Under the pieces are notes generated by a model. The model was not told the origin of the DNA, did not search any database, and worked only from the letters and a program-made list of their open reading frames with translations. A program made the position numbers and the translations under genes. A stretch of 64,000 bases of DNA from Paenibacillus algicola. Lineage in GTDB: Bacteria; Bacillota; Bacilli; Paenibacillales; Paenibacillaceae. Below are positions 17,145 to 28,474 of the stretch, piece after piece. The stretch spans positions 4,047,001 to 4,111,000 of the forward strand of contig NZ_CP040396.1 of the NCBI RefSeq assembly GCF_005577435.1, given 5' to 3'. The first letter of the stretch is position 1. Each line of letters starts with the position of its first letter.

Positions 17145-17927
17145 ATGGCACTGATGCAATGTCATTTTTTCTCTGAAACGCTGGGACTAAGCACCTCCAT
17201 GCATGCCATTATTCCTCAAAATACGACCACCGGACAGATCGGCATGGAGAGCCGGGCTGCTTCCCGGCGCCATCCTGTGCTTTTTCTGCTGCATGGACTA
17301 TCCGATGACGACTCCATCTGGCTTCGCCGCACCTCCATCGAGCGCTACGCCGCTTCCTTGGGTCTTGCTGTGATCATGCCGCAGGTGCACCGCAGCTTCT
17401 ATACGGATATGGAGTATGGCGGCAAGTACTGGACGTTTATCAGTGAGGAGCTGCCGGCACTTGCCCGCTCCTTCTTCCCGCTGTCGGAACGCCGCGAGGA
17501 CACCTTCGTCGCCGGCCTGTCGATGGGCGGCTACGGTGCCTTCAAGCTGGGTCTGCGCAGACCGGATCTGTTCGCGGCCGCCGCCAGCCTCTCCGGCGCG
17601 CTCGATATTTCCGGGCACTTTGTGAGTGAGGGCATTGAGGAGGATCGGAGGCTCATCTGGGGTGAGCGCCCCGTAGCCGGCAGTGACGATGATCTGCTGG
17701 CGCTGCTTCAATCGTTAGAGTCCACCGAGGGGCCTAAGCCGAAGCTGTATCAATACTGCGGCACCGAGGATTTCCTCTACCAGGATAACCTTACGTTTCT
17801 GGCAGCCTGCCGCCAAACCTCACTGGAGCTGACCTATGAGGAAGGGCCCGGCGGACACGATTGGGGGCTCTGGGATCAGTACATCCAGAACGTGCTGAAC
17901 TGGCTGCCCCTATCTCAGCCAACCTGA
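17145..17927 (+). CDS. Esterase, EstA / S-formylglutathione-hydrolase-like alpha/beta hydrolase
   Basis: 260 residues. Alpha/beta-hydrolase fold with oxyanion stretch [13 protein letters not shown] (47-59), nucleophile elbow GLSMGG (S126), and likely acid D209 and base H238 (GGHDW). This is the esterase D/tributyrin esterase family, which hydrolyses short-chain esters. No signal peptide, so cytoplasmic. AAAGGAG lies eight bases before the ATG. It stands alone between the divergent minor-pilin operon and the convergent arg operon, and I see no link to either. The true substrate cannot be read from the sequence. Confidence 0.88.
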   Translation: MALMQCHFFSETLGLSTSMHAIIPQNTTTGQIGMESRAASRRHPVLFLLHGLSDDDSIWLRRTSIERYAASLGLAVIMPQVHRSFYTDMEYGGKYWTFISEELPALARSFFPLSERREDTFVAGLSMGGYGAFKLGLRRPDLFAAAASLSGALDISGHFVSEGIEEDRRLIWGERPVAGSDDDLLALLQSLESTEGPKPKLYQYCGTEDFLYQDNLTFLAACRQTSLELTYEEGPGGHDWGLWDQYIQNVLNWLPLSQPT

Positions 17928-17986
17928 GCATGATTTGCGCGCGCGGCGGGGCAGAACAGAACGGTGTCACGACCTTTTGAACCGCC

Positions 17987-18033
17987 AAAAGGCCGCTTCC
18001 CAGGATCACTAGATCCGAAGGAAACGGCCTTTT
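17987..18033. terminator. Bidirectional terminator between esterase and argH
   Basis: AAAAGGCCG (17987-17995) pairs with CGGCCTTTT (18025-18033), with a second small stem GGATC/GATCC in between. A- and T-runs on opposite flanks suit both converging genes. Confidence 0.75.
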
Positions 18034-18049
18034 ATCGTTATCCGAACTA

Positions 18050-19453
18050 TCAGGAATGCTGCTCAATCCACTCGGCAGCTTTTGCAAGAGTCGCCTCGGC
18101 GCGGCCGATCGCGGCCTCAACCTGTACCGATGCGGTCCCTCCGTACACATTCCGCGCATCCACCACCGTCTCCGGCTGAAGCACCTCGTAAATGCTGTCA
18201 TCAAACAGCGGCGAGAACTGCTGGAACTCTTCCAGCTTCAGGTCCAGCAGGAACTTGTCGTTCTGAATACAGTACAGCACCGTTTTGCCGATAACCTCAT
18301 GCGCCTGGCGGAAAGGCAGACCTTTGCCAACCAGGAAGTCAGCAATGTCGGTCGCGTTGGAGAAGTCGGTGTTGACGGCTTCGCGCATGCGGCCCTTGTT
18401 CACCTTCATGGTCGCAATCATCGGAGCGAACAGCTGCAGCGCTCCCTCCAGCGTAGCCACGGTATCAAACATGCCTTCCTTGTCCTCCTGCATATCCTTG
18501 TTGTACGCAAGAGGCAGGGATTTCAGCACCGTAAGCAGCCCCATCAGGTTGCCGTAAACCCGGCCGGTCTTGCCCCGCACCAATTCAGGCACGTCCGGGT
18601 TCTTCTTCTGCGGCATGATGCTGCTGCCGGTACAAAACGCATCATCCAGCTCCACGAAGTTAAACTCCGTGCTGCTCCACAGCACCAGCTCCTCGCTGAG
18701 ACGGGATAAATGCATCATAATCATGGAGGCGCCGGACAGGAATTCCAGAATGAAATCCCGGTCACTAACGGCATCCAGGCTGTTCTCATACACCCCGTCA
18801 AACCCGAGCTGCTCGGCTACAAAGTGGCGGTCAATCGGGAACGTCGTGCCCGCCAGCGCTCCTGCACCCAGTGGAAGAATATTAATCCGCTTGTAGCTGT
18901 CGATCAGGCGGTCGATATCACGCTGGAACATGGATACGTAAGCCATCAGATGATGGGCGAACAGGATGGGCTGCGCGCGCTGAAGATGAGTATAGCCTGG
19001 AATGATCGTATCGAGATTGCTCTTGGCCTGTCCAATCAGCGCCGTTTGCAGCTCGTACAGCATCCCTGTCAAAGCAACGACCCGGTTGCGCAAGTACAAA
19101 TGCATGTCGGTCGCCACCTGGTCATTCCGGCTGCGTCCCGTATGCAGCTTCCCGCCGACGGCTCCTACCTCCTGGATCAGGTTCTTCTCAATATTCATGT
19201 GAATGTCCTCATCCGACACCGAGAACTCCACTTCACCCTTGCGGATCTTCTCCAGCACCTTGTTCAGGCCTGCCTTAATATTTTCTACATCCTCTTGCGG
19301 CACAATCCCGCATCGGCCGAGCATGGTGACATGAGCCAGACTGCCCTGAATGTCCTCCTCCGCCAGCTGCTGATCAAACCCGATGGATGCGGTATACTGC
19401 TCCACCAGGGCATTCGTCTGCTTCGTAAAACGGCCTCCCCATAACTTGCTCAC
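18050..19453 (-). CDS. argH: Argininosuccinate lyase
   Basis: 467 residues, normal length. It splits argininosuccinate into arginine and fumarate, the last step of arginine synthesis; cytoplasmic tetramer of the fumarase/aspartase superfamily. The family signature [12 protein letters not shown] is present in mid-protein, as are TAS(I) near the N-terminus and the H-containing TGRSRND motif. The start is GTG (GTG AGC AAG) with GAGAGGGG about eight bases upstream. Last gene of the arg operon, 153 bases after argG. Confidence 0.97.
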   Translation of the reverse strand: MSKLWGGRFTKQTNALVEQYTASIGFDQQLAEEDIQGSLAHVTMLGRCGIVPQEDVENIKAGLNKVLEKIRKGEVEFSVSDEDIHMNIEKNLIQEVGAVGGKLHTGRSRNDQVATDMHLYLRNRVVALTGMLYELQTALIGQAKSNLDTIIPGYTHLQRAQPILFAHHLMAYVSMFQRDIDRLIDSYKRINILPLGAGALAGTTFPIDRHFVAEQLGFDGVYENSLDAVSDRDFILEFLSGASMIMMHLSRLSEELVLWSSTEFNFVELDDAFCTGSSIMPQKKNPDVPELVRGKTGRVYGNLMGLLTVLKSLPLAYNKDMQEDKEGMFDTVATLEGALQLFAPMIATMKVNKGRMREAVNTDFSNATDIADFLVGKGLPFRQAHEVIGKTVLYCIQNDKFLLDLKLEEFQQFSPLFDDSIYEVLQPETVVDARNVYGGTASVQVEAAIGRAEATLAKAAEWIEQHS

Positions 19454-19606
19454 ACTGCTGCCCCTCTCTCGTTAAGGCAGAGGGCCGTCTCCAGCGCCCG
19501 CCTTCTCCTCTCAGGCCAGCCTGAGAAAAGAAGAGGTTCTTGCTTGAAACGGCCTTCGCCTGGTTTTGGTTATATTGCTGCTGCCGGTTACGCCGGATGG
19601 CAGGCT

Positions 19607-20839
19607 TTAGTTGTTCTGGCTAACGCCGGATGCGACCTTCAAGCGCAGTGCGTTCAAGCGGATAAAGCCAGTCGCATCGCCTTGGTCATAGGCCTGTGTC
19701 GGATCGGCTTCCATGGTAGCGATATCCGGGTTGTACAGGCTTACCGGGCTCTTGACGCCCGCAGAAATCACATTGCCCTTATACAGCTTCACGCGCACGG
19801 TGCCGCTGACGTTCTTCTGACTCTCCGTCACCAGCGCCTGCAGTGCTTCACGCTCCGGTGCGAACCAGAAGCCATTGTACACCAGGGTGCTGTAGCGGGT
19901 AATCAGGCTGTCGCGCAGGTTCATGACCTCACGGTCCATCGTGATGGACTCGATCTTGCGGTGAGCCGTGAACAGAATACTGCCGCCCGGAGTCTCGTAG
20001 ACGCCGCGGCTCTTCATGCCTACAAAGCGGTTCTCTACCATGTCTACGCGGCCAATGCCATGCTTGCCGCCGAGCTCGTTCAGCTTCTCCATCACCTGCA
20101 GCGGGTTCATGGATTCTCCGTTGAGCGCTACGCAGTTACCTTGCTCAAACTCCAGCTCCAGATATTCCGCTTGATCCGGCGCATCCTCCGGCGACACGCT
20201 GAGCAGGTACATATCCTTGCTCTCGTCCGCGCTGGCGTCGAACCAAGGATCCTCCAGCACGCCACTTTCGTAGCTGATATGCAGCAGATTGCGGTCCATC
20301 GAATACGATTTAGCTGCGGATGCCGTTACCGGAATGCCATGCTCCTCCGCATAAGCGATCATCTCGGCGCGGCCCGGGAACTGATTGCGGAACTCCTCCA
20401 GACGCCAAGGTGCAATCACCTCGATATCCGGTGCCAGTCCGGCCACACCCAGCTCAAAGCGCACCTGGTCATTGCCTTTGCCGGTAGCGCCATGGGCAAT
20501 AGCAGTTGCGCCTTCAGCGCGCGCAATATCCACCATCCGCTTCGCGATCAGCGGACGGGCAATGCTTGTGCCCAGCAGGTATTGTCCTTCATAGAGAGCC
20601 CCGGACTGAAACATCGGATAGATGAAATCCTGGGCAAATTCCTCGCGCAGATCGTCGATGTACACTTTAGAAGCTCCCGTAGCGAGCGCTTTTTCCTCCA
20701 GGCCGTCGAGCTCTTCCTTTTGCCCGATGTCTGCCGTAAAGGCGATAATTTCTGCATCATAGGTTTCTTTCAGCCATTTCAAAATAATGGAGGTATCCAG
20801 CCCGCCGGAGTAGGCGAGCACAATTTTAGGTTTTGCCAT
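19607..20839 (-). CDS. argG: Argininosuccinate synthase
   Basis: 410 residues. It joins citrulline and aspartate using ATP. The N-terminal PP-loop [11 protein letters not shown] (8-18) binds ATP pyrophosphate, and the [12 protein letters not shown] motif is intact. The ribosome site AGAGGA lies about ten bases before the ATG. It follows argF by 78 bases. Regular length and no broken motif, so it should be active. Confidence 0.97.
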   Translation of the reverse strand: MAKPKIVLAYSGGLDTSIILKWLKETYDAEIIAFTADIGQKEELDGLEEKALATGASKVYIDDLREEFAQDFIYPMFQSGALYEGQYLLGTSIARPLIAKRMVDIARAEGATAIAHGATGKGNDQVRFELGVAGLAPDIEVIAPWRLEEFRNQFPGRAEMIAYAEEHGIPVTASAAKSYSMDRNLLHISYESGVLEDPWFDASADESKDMYLLSVSPEDAPDQAEYLELEFEQGNCVALNGESMNPLQVMEKLNELGGKHGIGRVDMVENRFVGMKSRGVYETPGGSILFTAHRKIESITMDREVMNLRDSLITRYSTLVYNGFWFAPEREALQALVTESQKNVSGTVRVKLYKGNVISAGVKSPVSLYNPDIATMEADPTQAYDQGDATGFIRLNALRLKVASGVSQNN

Positions 20840-20917
20840 GTATTTAACGTCCTCTCTTGCCGGGCGCAGATGTTATGCCTGTCATACCCGGATTTCTATA
20901 GGTTGGTTTCGCGGGAA

Positions 20918-21877
<960 letters not shown>

Positions 21878-21949
21878 GCAGCTGCCTCCTTCTCTGCTTC
21901 CTTTAGCTTTATAGTCTATTGTAACATGACATGCCCCAGGCTGCCCCTG

Positions 21950-23176
21950 TTACAAGGATTTTACCGCGGTGTGCTCTTGAATCAGCTCTGCTAAGAGGCT
22001 GACCGCCTGATCAATCTCTTCCTTGCTTACAAGCAGATTAGGCAGCAGGCGGATCACATTCGGTCCTGCCGTTACGAACAGCAGGCCCCGGCGCTGACCT
22101 TCCAGCACAATCTCTCCTACTGCGTCCGCACATTCAATCCCGATCAGCAGCCCCTTGCCGCGAATATCTTTAACAAAAGAGTGTCCGCCCAGCTCCTCAT
22201 GAAGCCGCGCTACGAGATATTGTCCGCTTTCAGCTGCGCGCTGCGGCACGTTCTCCTCCACCATCGTCTCGAGGGTAGCCTGCACCACCGCCATGGACAT
22301 CGGCGTTCCGCCGAAGGTTGAGCCGTGGCTGCCGGCAGCAAAAGCTTCACGCAAATATCCTTTGCCCAGCATGGCACCGACCGGGAAGCCCGAGCCCAGG
22401 CCCTTGGCCGAGGTAAAAATATCAGGCTGCAGCCCGTAATGCTCATGCGCGAACAGCTTGCCCGTACGCCCCATGCCCGTCTGCACCTCATCGACGATGA
22501 GCAGCAGGCCGTGCTTCTGGCAAAGCTCCTGAATGGCTTTAACGAAAGCCGGATCAACCGGATACACGCCGCCCTCCGCCTGAACCATCTCGATCATGAT
22601 GGCAGCAGTGGAGGAGGTGATGGCGCTCTCGAGCGCTTTTACATCATGCAAAGGAACCGTCTTGAAGCCGGCTGGCAGCGGAAGGAAGCCTTCCTTCACC
22701 TTGTCCTGTCCGGTTGCGGTCAGGGTGGCGAGGGTTCTGCCATGGAAGGACTGGGTAAAGGTGATGATCTCGAAACGCCCGTTGCCCAGCACCTTTTGAT
22801 GATACCGGCGTGCCAGCTTGATGGCCGCTTCGTTCGCCTCGGCTCCGCTATTGCAGAAGAACACCGCGTCTGCACAGGTATGCTGCGTCAGCAGCGCTGC
22901 CGCCTTCTCCTGTCCCGGAATGTGGAACAGGTTCGACACATGCCACAGCTCATCGAGCTGAGCCTTCAGCTTCTCCTTCACCTGCTTCGGAGCATGGCCG
23001 AGGTTCGTGACCGCCAGACCGCACATAAAGTCGAGATATTTATTCCCTTGATCATCCCACAGCCAGCTTCCTTCACCCTTGACCAGGCTGATCGGGTATC
23101 TTGCATACGTCGGAAAAAGAGGGCTTAATCCCGCCGCTCCTTGCTGTGCTGCTTGTGGCTGCTGTTCCTTGGCCAT
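21950..23176 (-). CDS. argD: Acetylornithine aminotransferase
   Basis: 408 residues from the ATG at 23176; an in-frame GTG three codons earlier would touch the ribosome site AAGGAG, so I prefer the ATG. PLP-dependent class III aminotransferase with the PLP lysine in FTSAKGLGSGFPVGAM, the acidic IVDEVQTGMGRTG motif and the phosphate loop NSGAEANEAA. It converts N-acetylglutamate semialdehyde to N-acetylornithine and often also serves lysine synthesis. Operon context favours arginine. Confidence 0.95.
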   Translation of the reverse strand: MAKEQQPQAAQQGAAGLSPLFPTYARYPISLVKGEGSWLWDDQGNKYLDFMCGLAVTNLGHAPKQVKEKLKAQLDELWHVSNLFHIPGQEKAAALLTQHTCADAVFFCNSGAEANEAAIKLARRYHQKVLGNGRFEIITFTQSFHGRTLATLTATGQDKVKEGFLPLPAGFKTVPLHDVKALESAITSSTAAIMIEMVQAEGGVYPVDPAFVKAIQELCQKHGLLLIVDEVQTGMGRTGKLFAHEHYGLQPDIFTSAKGLGSGFPVGAMLGKGYLREAFAAGSHGSTFGGTPMSMAVVQATLETMVEENVPQRAAESGQYLVARLHEELGGHSFVKDIRGKGLLIGIECADAVGEIVLEGQRRGLLFVTAGPNVIRLLPNLLVSKEEIDQAVSLLAELIQEHTAVKSL

Positions 23177-23206
23177 GCTTGTCACGCTCCTTATCCCATC
23201 TTGGTT

Positions 23207-24034
23207 TTATTTAGGCTGAACGATACGCGTACCGATCTCTTCGCCGGACAATACCCGGCTCAAAATTCCCGGCACACTGCCGTCCACAATGACGACCTCT
23301 TGAACCTGACCGTGAATGCAGCTGACCGCTGCCTTCACCTTCGGAATCATGCCGCCGTATATTTCGCCAGATGCAATCATCTCATCAATCTCCTGAACCG
23401 TAACCGCCGGGAGTACGGCCTTGCCGCTGCCGCTGTCCTTCATGATTCCTGGGACATCCGTCACGACAATCATTCGGGCTGCTCCGAGAAAAGAGGCGAC
23501 GGCCCCTGCGGCTGTGTCGGCGTTAATGTTATACCGCTGTCCGGACTCATCCACCCCGATCGGGGCAATGACCGGCATATAGCCCAGGTCCAGAATGCCG
23601 GAGATGATGTTGGACCGGACCTCGGTAACCTCACCGACAAATCCGACCTCCGCGCTGTTGTCTACCGGCCTTGCCTGAATGAGGCCGCCGTCCGAGCCTG
23701 ACAGTCCCAGCGCCCTGCCGCCTGCCGCCTGTATGCGCCGCACAATCTGCTTGTTAATGCTGCCGGACAGCACCATTTCAACCACGTCCAGAACGTCCTC
23801 CGTCGTTCTGCGCAGTCCGTTGACGAACTCTGTCTCAATGCCGAGCCGCTCCAGGTTCCCCGAGATGGCAGGACCCCCGCCATGCACGATGACCGGCTGG
23901 TTTCCCTGCTCCTGCAGCAACCTTAAGTCCTCAAAAAAATTGTCCGGAAGCGCAGCCAGCGTACTGCCGCCGCACTTCATGACAAAGCTTGCCGGCTGGC
24001 GCTGCGGGGCCCCGCTTCCTGTAATGCTATCCAT
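23207..24034 (-). CDS. argB: Acetylglutamate kinase
   Basis: 275 residues. It phosphorylates N-acetylglutamate, the second step of the pathway and often the arginine-inhibited one. Amino-acid-kinase fold: K-containing VMKCGGS start (about 18-24), glycine loop VHGGGP (49-54) and AGAVASFLGA late region. The N-terminal extension before the kinase core is short (about 15 residues), so it lacks the long helix of hexameric arginine-sensitive forms; I infer weaker arginine inhibition. GGGAGGA lies seven bases upstream. Confidence 0.95.
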   Translation of the reverse strand: MDSITGSGAPQRQPASFVMKCGGSTLAALPDNFFEDLRLLQEQGNQPVIVHGGGPAISGNLERLGIETEFVNGLRRTTEDVLDVVEMVLSGSINKQIVRRIQAAGGRALGLSGSDGGLIQARPVDNSAEVGFVGEVTEVRSNIISGILDLGYMPVIAPIGVDESGQRYNINADTAAGAVASFLGAARMIVVTDVPGIMKDSGSGKAVLPAVTVQEIDEMIASGEIYGGMIPKVKAAVSCIHGQVQEVVIVDGSVPGILSRVLSGEEIGTRIVQPK

Positions 24035-24096
24035 GTGCTGTCCTCCCTTGCCTGTGATGCAGGTGAATGGTCATAAATTCTGATGTTTATGGTGGA

Positions 24097-25323
24097 TTAG
24101 GTGCGGTAAGCCGCGTTAATTCGTACATAATCATAAGTCAAATCGCAGCCCCAGGCGACGGCTGAGCCACTGCCGGTATGCAGATGGACATCAATGTGAA
24201 TGGTATCGCCCTGCAAATAAGCAAGGGCGGCCTCTTCGTCAAAAGGAAGCGGCCTGGACTGCTCCAGCACGGCAATCGGGCCGATGGCAATGTCCACCGT
24301 CTCCGGATTGACCGGACGTCCGGCCCGGCCGACTGCCGCAATAATGCGTCCCCAGTTGGCATCGGCGCCGAACATGGCGGATTTCACCAGACTGGAGCCG
24401 ATGATCGTCTTCGCAATGGCCTGGGCGTCGCTGTCGCATTCCGCGCCGGCAACACGCACCTCGATCAGGCGGTTTGCTCCTTCACCGTCGCGGGCGATGG
24501 CTTTCGCCAGCACCTGACAGACGTAGCCGAAGCCCGCCGCGAAAGCTTCCCAATCCGGGTGCTCCGGCGTCAACGTGTCGTTGTCCGCAAGGCCGCTCGC
24601 CATGGCAACCAGCATGTCGTTCGTGCTTGTATCTCCATCGACGGTAATCATATTAAAGGTCAGATCCGTGGTGCTTCGCAGCAGCTGCTGCAGCGCATCG
24701 GGCGAAATTGTGGCATCGGTCGTCATGAAGCCCAGCATGGTGGCCATGTTGGGATGAATCATACCCGATCCCTTCGCGGCACCGGCAATCGTTACGGTCT
24801 TTCCGCCGACCTGAACAGCGACGCAGGCTTCTTTTTTGACCAGATCCGTTGTCAGAATCGCCTGGCTGAACGCCTCTGCGCCCTCGGCCGCAGGATGGAT
24901 CTGTTCCGGCAGGGCTGCGATGCCGCTCTCGACACGATCCATTTTGAGCAGCTCTCCGATGACTCCGGTCGAGGCTACAGCGACATCCTCCTCCGCCAGA
25001 TCAAACCGGGCTGCCGTCAAAGCGCGCATGCGGTATGCATCCTCTTCCCCCTGCTTGCCTGTGCAGGCGTTGGCATTCCCGCTGTTTACAATTACTGCGC
25101 GCAGACTTCCATTCACAAGGCTTTCCCGCGTTACCTTCAGCGGTGCCGCCTGAAAGGCATTCGTCGTATACACTGCCGCCGATACGGCCGGCACGTCGCA
25201 GAGCACCAGCCCCAGATCGTTGCGCTCGGTTTTTTTCAATCCGCAATGCAGGCCGCCAGCCCGAAACCCTTGTGGCGTAACTATGCTTCCGTCCTCAACT
25301 ACCGTGTACAGCTTCTCTCCCAT
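24097..25323 (-). CDS. argJ: Bifunctional glutamate N-acetyltransferase / ornithine acetyltransferase
   Basis: 408 residues. It transfers acetyl from acetylornithine to glutamate, recycling the blocking group. Self-cleavage site A194-T195 in HPNMATMLGFM, where T195 becomes the nucleophile of the beta chain. The oxyanion TG pair (STGVIGE, 118-124) is present. With argJ in the operon and no argE, the pathway is the cyclic one. Whether it also uses acetyl-CoA (true bifunctional) cannot be decided by eye. Confidence 0.95.
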   Translation of the reverse strand: MGEKLYTVVEDGSIVTPQGFRAGGLHCGLKKTERNDLGLVLCDVPAVSAAVYTTNAFQAAPLKVTRESLVNGSLRAVIVNSGNANACTGKQGEEDAYRMRALTAARFDLAEEDVAVASTGVIGELLKMDRVESGIAALPEQIHPAAEGAEAFSQAILTTDLVKKEACVAVQVGGKTVTIAGAAKGSGMIHPNMATMLGFMTTDATISPDALQQLLRSTTDLTFNMITVDGDTSTNDMLVAMASGLADNDTLTPEHPDWEAFAAGFGYVCQVLAKAIARDGEGANRLIEVRVAGAECDSDAQAIAKTIIGSSLVKSAMFGADANWGRIIAAVGRAGRPVNPETVDIAIGPIAVLEQSRPLPFDEEAALAYLQGDTIHIDVHLHTGSGSAVAWGCDLTYDYVRINAAYRT

Positions 25324-25338
25324 ATGCGCGCCTCTGCC

Positions 25339-26391
25339 TTACGGATACACCGGTGTAAACGCAAGACCGAGGCTTTCCTCCCATCCCATCATCAGATTCA
25401 GGTTCTGGATCGCCTGGCCTGCCGCGCCCTTCACCACATTATCAATTACCGATATGACTGTGACTCTTCCGGTTCTTTCATCCACTGCAAAGCCGATATC
25501 GCAAAAATTGGAGCCGCTCACTTCCTTCGTCGAAGGCCAAATGCCCTGACTGCGAACACGGACGAACGGGCGGTCCTTGTAGTACTCCCGGTACAGCTGT
25601 ATAAAATCCTCTTCCGAGTAATGACCCAGCAGCGGTGCGTACATCGTGCTCATGATGCCCCTCGTCATCGGGACCAGATGGGTGGTGAACGTCACCGTTA
25701 CCTCCTGTCCGGATTCCTGGGAGAGTACCTGCTCGATCTCCGGAATATGCTGATGCTTATTCACCTTATACGCCTTGAAGTTCTCGTTGATTTCCGCATA
25801 ATGGGTCGTCAGGCTCGTGCCGCGGCCCGCACCCGACACTCCCGACTTGGCATCAATAATGATGCCGGAGTGATCAATCCAGCCTGCCTTCAGCGCCGGG
25901 ATCAGGCCCAGCAGCGTGGCGGTAGGGTAGCAGCCGGGGTTTGAGATGAAATCCACCTCCCGCACCTGCTCGCCATAAATTTCGCAAAGACCGTAGACCG
26001 CTGATGCAAGCACGTCAGCATCGGGAGCGTCATGCTTATACCACTTTTCGTATGCTGCGCCGTCTTTGAGCCGGAAGTCGCCGGACAGGTCGACCACCTT
26101 AAGGCCCGCCTCCAGCAGCTGAGGCACCAGCTTTGCGCTGACCCCTGACGGCGTAGCTGTAAACACCAGGTCCGCCCTCTCTGCCATCTCTGCCGGGTCT
26201 ACACCGTCCAGGTTGCGCTTGATTATATTCGTCAAATGCGGAAAGCCGTCCGAGATCGGCACCCCGGAACTGGACGAGGAGATCACCGAGGTGATCTCCA
26301 CGTTCGGATGGTGCTGAAGAAGCCGGATCAGCTCCACGCCCCCGTATCCGGTTGAACCGACAATTGCGACTCTGATATGCTGCTCTGCCAT
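25339..26391 (-). CDS. argC: N-acetyl-gamma-glutamyl-phosphate reductase
   Basis: 350 residues from the ATG at 26391, which has GAGAGGA about ten bases upstream; the frame is open 18 codons further, but these have no ribosome site and resemble no family sequence. NADP-dependent reduction of acetylglutamyl phosphate. GSTGYGG dinucleotide loop near the N-terminus and the active-site cysteine in SNPGCYPT (C154). First gene of the arg operon. Confidence 0.96.
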   Translation of the reverse strand: MAEQHIRVAIVGSTGYGGVELIRLLQHHPNVEITSVISSSSSGVPISDGFPHLTNIIKRNLDGVDPAEMAERADLVFTATPSGVSAKLVPQLLEAGLKVVDLSGDFRLKDGAAYEKWYKHDAPDADVLASAVYGLCEIYGEQVREVDFISNPGCYPTATLLGLIPALKAGWIDHSGIIIDAKSGVSGAGRGTSLTTHYAEINENFKAYKVNKHQHIPEIEQVLSQESGQEVTVTFTTHLVPMTRGIMSTMYAPLLGHYSEEDFIQLYREYYKDRPFVRVRSQGIWPSTKEVSGSNFCDIGFAVDERTGRVTVISVIDNVVKGAAGQAIQNLNLMMGWEESLGLAFTPVYP

Positions 26392-26476
26392 CTTGAATTC
26401 ATCCTCTCCCGTTGACACCTGTATCGTACAGCGGCTTGCTGACACGAAGGTGCCTATACTTTATCCGTCTCATAAA

Positions 26477-26494
26477 TATGTATTATTATACGAC
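26477..26494. promoter_or_regulatory. Candidate ARG box overlapping the arg -10
   Basis: The 18-mer reads TATGTATTATTATACGAC; against the general ARG-box pattern (TGnAT, four A/T, ATnCA) only one core base differs. Beside it, TGTATT (26495-26500) and AATACA (26507-26512) form an inverted pair across the -35. ArgR/AhrC binding here would block the polymerase. Inference from pattern only. Confidence 0.45.
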
Positions 26495-26513
26495 TGTATT
26501 CATATTAATACAA
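26485..26513 (-). promoter_or_regulatory. Sigma-A promoter of the arg operon
   Basis: Minus strand TTGTAT (26508-26513), exactly 17 bases, TATAAT (26485-26490). About 94 bases of leader separate the -10 from the argC ATG. Confidence 0.75.
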
Positions 26514-26684
26514 CCGGGAAGTTGCTGGCATGATGCTCCACCTGCGTACATCTCTGCCTCGCATTCGTGAATGAATCCCCCAGCCATTATGTTCCATTAT
26601 AGACCCTATTCGCCCTGAGATTAAAGAGGTTCTCTAAAATTCGCTCTCCCGGCAGCAGAATTTCTGCCTCACCTTGGACTCCAT

Positions 26685-26723
26685 AAAAAAAGCAGCGCAG
26701 AGGGCCTCCCTCCACGCTGCTTC
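26685..26723 (-). terminator. Intrinsic terminator of the chemotaxis receptor gene
   Basis: Minus strand GAAGCAGCGTGGAGGG / CCCTCTGCGCTGCTT stem followed by seven Ts, starting about eight bases beyond the stop codon. Confidence 0.88.
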
Positions 26724-26731
26724 GGCGATGC

Positions 26732-28195
26732 TTACTTGATCATTTCTTGAGCCTGCTGTGCGGCCTGGCTCATGCCTTCTGCGATCGTCTCGCTGTCCTG
26801 GGTGAGCGTCTCGATCGAGGCACTCATCTGCTCCAGGCTGGCTGAGGTCTCTTCAATAATGGAGGCCAGCTCTCCGGTCGCAGATTCAATCTCGGCCGAC
26901 TGCCCCATCACTTGCCGGGATAACTCGGTGAAATGAACCAGATTCTCGTCCAGATGAGCCAGCGTCCGGGACGCTTTATCGAGATAGGCAGACACCTCCT
27001 GAGAGGCCTCCAGATTCCGGGCAATATTCCGGCCGCTGTCGTTCATTCGCTCCATCGTATTAGCACTGCCTTGATTGAGCCTCATCAGGTTGACGGTAAT
27101 TTGCTCCGTCGTCCGGGAGGTCAGCTCTGACAGCTTGCGGATTTCTCCCGCCACCACAGCGAAGCCGCTTCCTGCATCACCGGCTCTCGCGGCCTCGATA
27201 GAAGCGTTCAAGGCCAGCAGCTGGGTCTGCTGGGTAATGTTACGGATGGAGTCGGTTAATTCATTCGTTTCATCCAGTACATTCGCCACATCCTCAAACG
27301 ATGTGTTCATCTCTTGGATGTTAAGGTTCAGGCGGCTCAGGTCTGAGGCCAGCTGGTCCATTTTGCTTCGGCCTTCCTTCGCTTCTTCATTAATCTCAGC
27401 CGACTCGCTTTTCAGCTGAATCGAGGTATCCCATAGACTCTGCATTCCCTGCTTCGTTTCAGCCGCGTGCTGGGCAATATCGGAAATTTGCTGCGACTGA
27501 CTCTGGCCGCCCCGGGACATTTCATCGACCGCAGACGCCATCTCGCGCTGGGCTGTCTTGTGCTGCTGAATCCGCTCATTCATTCCCTGAATGCTCACCG
27601 TAATCTTCGTTACGGCATTCTCCAGCTCACTCTTCTCCCTTGAACGCGCTGCCGCCTCTTCAGACGTACGGGCAAGCAGCTCTGATATTTGCTTGAACTG
27701 GCCGTCCGAGATACGAATGATGACGATCATCATCATGCCCATCAGGAGATACAACAAGATCGCGAAGGTGTACAGCTGCACGATGCCTTCCTCTGACGAT
27801 AAGACAGAATTCATAACCATATTGATCAAGCCCGCTATAAATCCGGTCAGAAACCATTTCAGCCGAAGCTGCATCGCCGAGAATACCAATAAGAAATAAA
27901 TGATCAGAATGACGGCGATTGAGGAGCCATCCATCCAGTTTCCGATTGCCGTGAAGATGTACGCCAGAATAATAGCGGTGAGCGGAAAGGCGTACGGTTT
28001 CTTCAGCGCATAACTGCATATCAAATAAGACAGCACGATGCAAGCTAGTGCAACACCATAGACAACGGCCAAGCGTCTGCCTCCAGACAGCAGGTACAAG
28101 GAGGTTACCGCAATCAGTGTGATCCCCATGGCAATCACCATCATTCTGTTCTTACTAGATGTATCCTTTAGCTTCATTTGCTCTATGACATCCAT
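26732..28195 (-). CDS. Methyl-accepting chemotaxis protein without extracellular sensor
   Basis: 487 residues. The N-terminal 170 residues form five to six membrane helices (from about 18 to 165) with only short loops, in place of the usual two helices and outer ligand domain. No HAMP domain is obvious; a coiled coil leads into the signalling domain with the conserved hairpin [20 protein letters not shown] (about 325-345), which binds CheW and CheA. C-terminus has E/Q-rich methylation-type heptads. It probably senses a membrane or cytoplasmic signal. Single gene with its own terminator. Confidence 0.9.
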   Translation of the reverse strand: MDVIEQMKLKDTSSKNRMMVIAMGITLIAVTSLYLLSGGRRLAVVYGVALACIVLSYLICSYALKKPYAFPLTAIILAYIFTAIGNWMDGSSIAVILIIYFLLVFSAMQLRLKWFLTGFIAGLINMVMNSVLSSEEGIVQLYTFAILLYLLMGMMMIVIIRISDGQFKQISELLARTSEEAAARSREKSELENAVTKITVSIQGMNERIQQHKTAQREMASAVDEMSRGGQSQSQQISDIAQHAAETKQGMQSLWDTSIQLKSESAEINEEAKEGRSKMDQLASDLSRLNLNIQEMNTSFEDVANVLDETNELTDSIRNITQQTQLLALNASIEAARAGDAGSGFAVVAGEIRKLSELTSRTTEQITVNLMRLNQGSANTMERMNDSGRNIARNLEASQEVSAYLDKASRTLAHLDENLVHFTELSRQVMGQSAEIESATGELASIIEETSASLEQMSASIETLTQDSETIAEGMSQAAQQAQEMIK

Positions 28196-28337
28196 CTTGA
28201 CTGACTCCCTCTTTCTCTTTTGTAAACTTAAATGTGTATTAACTTTATATATCGACAGTGCTTGCAGAAATGAATAGGGGAATCTACAAAAATATACCGC
28301 CTCTTCCGCACCCTATCTCCTTTTGAAGATGAAGTTA

Positions 28338-28351
28338 TGTAAGCGCTTATA
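28338..28351. promoter_or_regulatory. cre-like 14-mer
   Basis: TGTAAGCGCTTATA differs at one position from the CcpA operator pattern TGTAANCGNTTNCA. It lies 143 bases upstream of the chemotaxis receptor gene and beyond the stop of the YitT-like gene. Whether it acts is unknown. Confidence 0.35.
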
Positions 28352-28474
28352 CTTATGGAATGCTAAAAAAGCTTTCCCCCTCGCCCAGCGGCAACACGTC
28401 CACAGGCAGGGAGAAAGCGGTGAAATGCCGGGCTGGAACTTAGCGCCAGCCTCTATGCATGCCCAAAAATTATT

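Larger units (their letters stand above)
26392..26731. other. Intergenic: arg promoter region and upstream terminator
   Basis: 340 bases. Holds the arg promoter and operator-like palindromes (26471-26513), about 170 bases in which I see nothing, and the terminator of the upstream chemotaxis gene (26685-26723). No T-box specifier-and-antiterminator layout was seen. Confidence 0.7.

Noticed and set aside
24178..25944. 588-codon plus-strand open frame
   Set aside because: Antisense of argJ and argC; no ribosome site and no recognisable domains.
26392..26731. T-box leader for the arg operon
   Set aside because: No specifier loop, conserved T-box sequence or terminator between promoter and argC.
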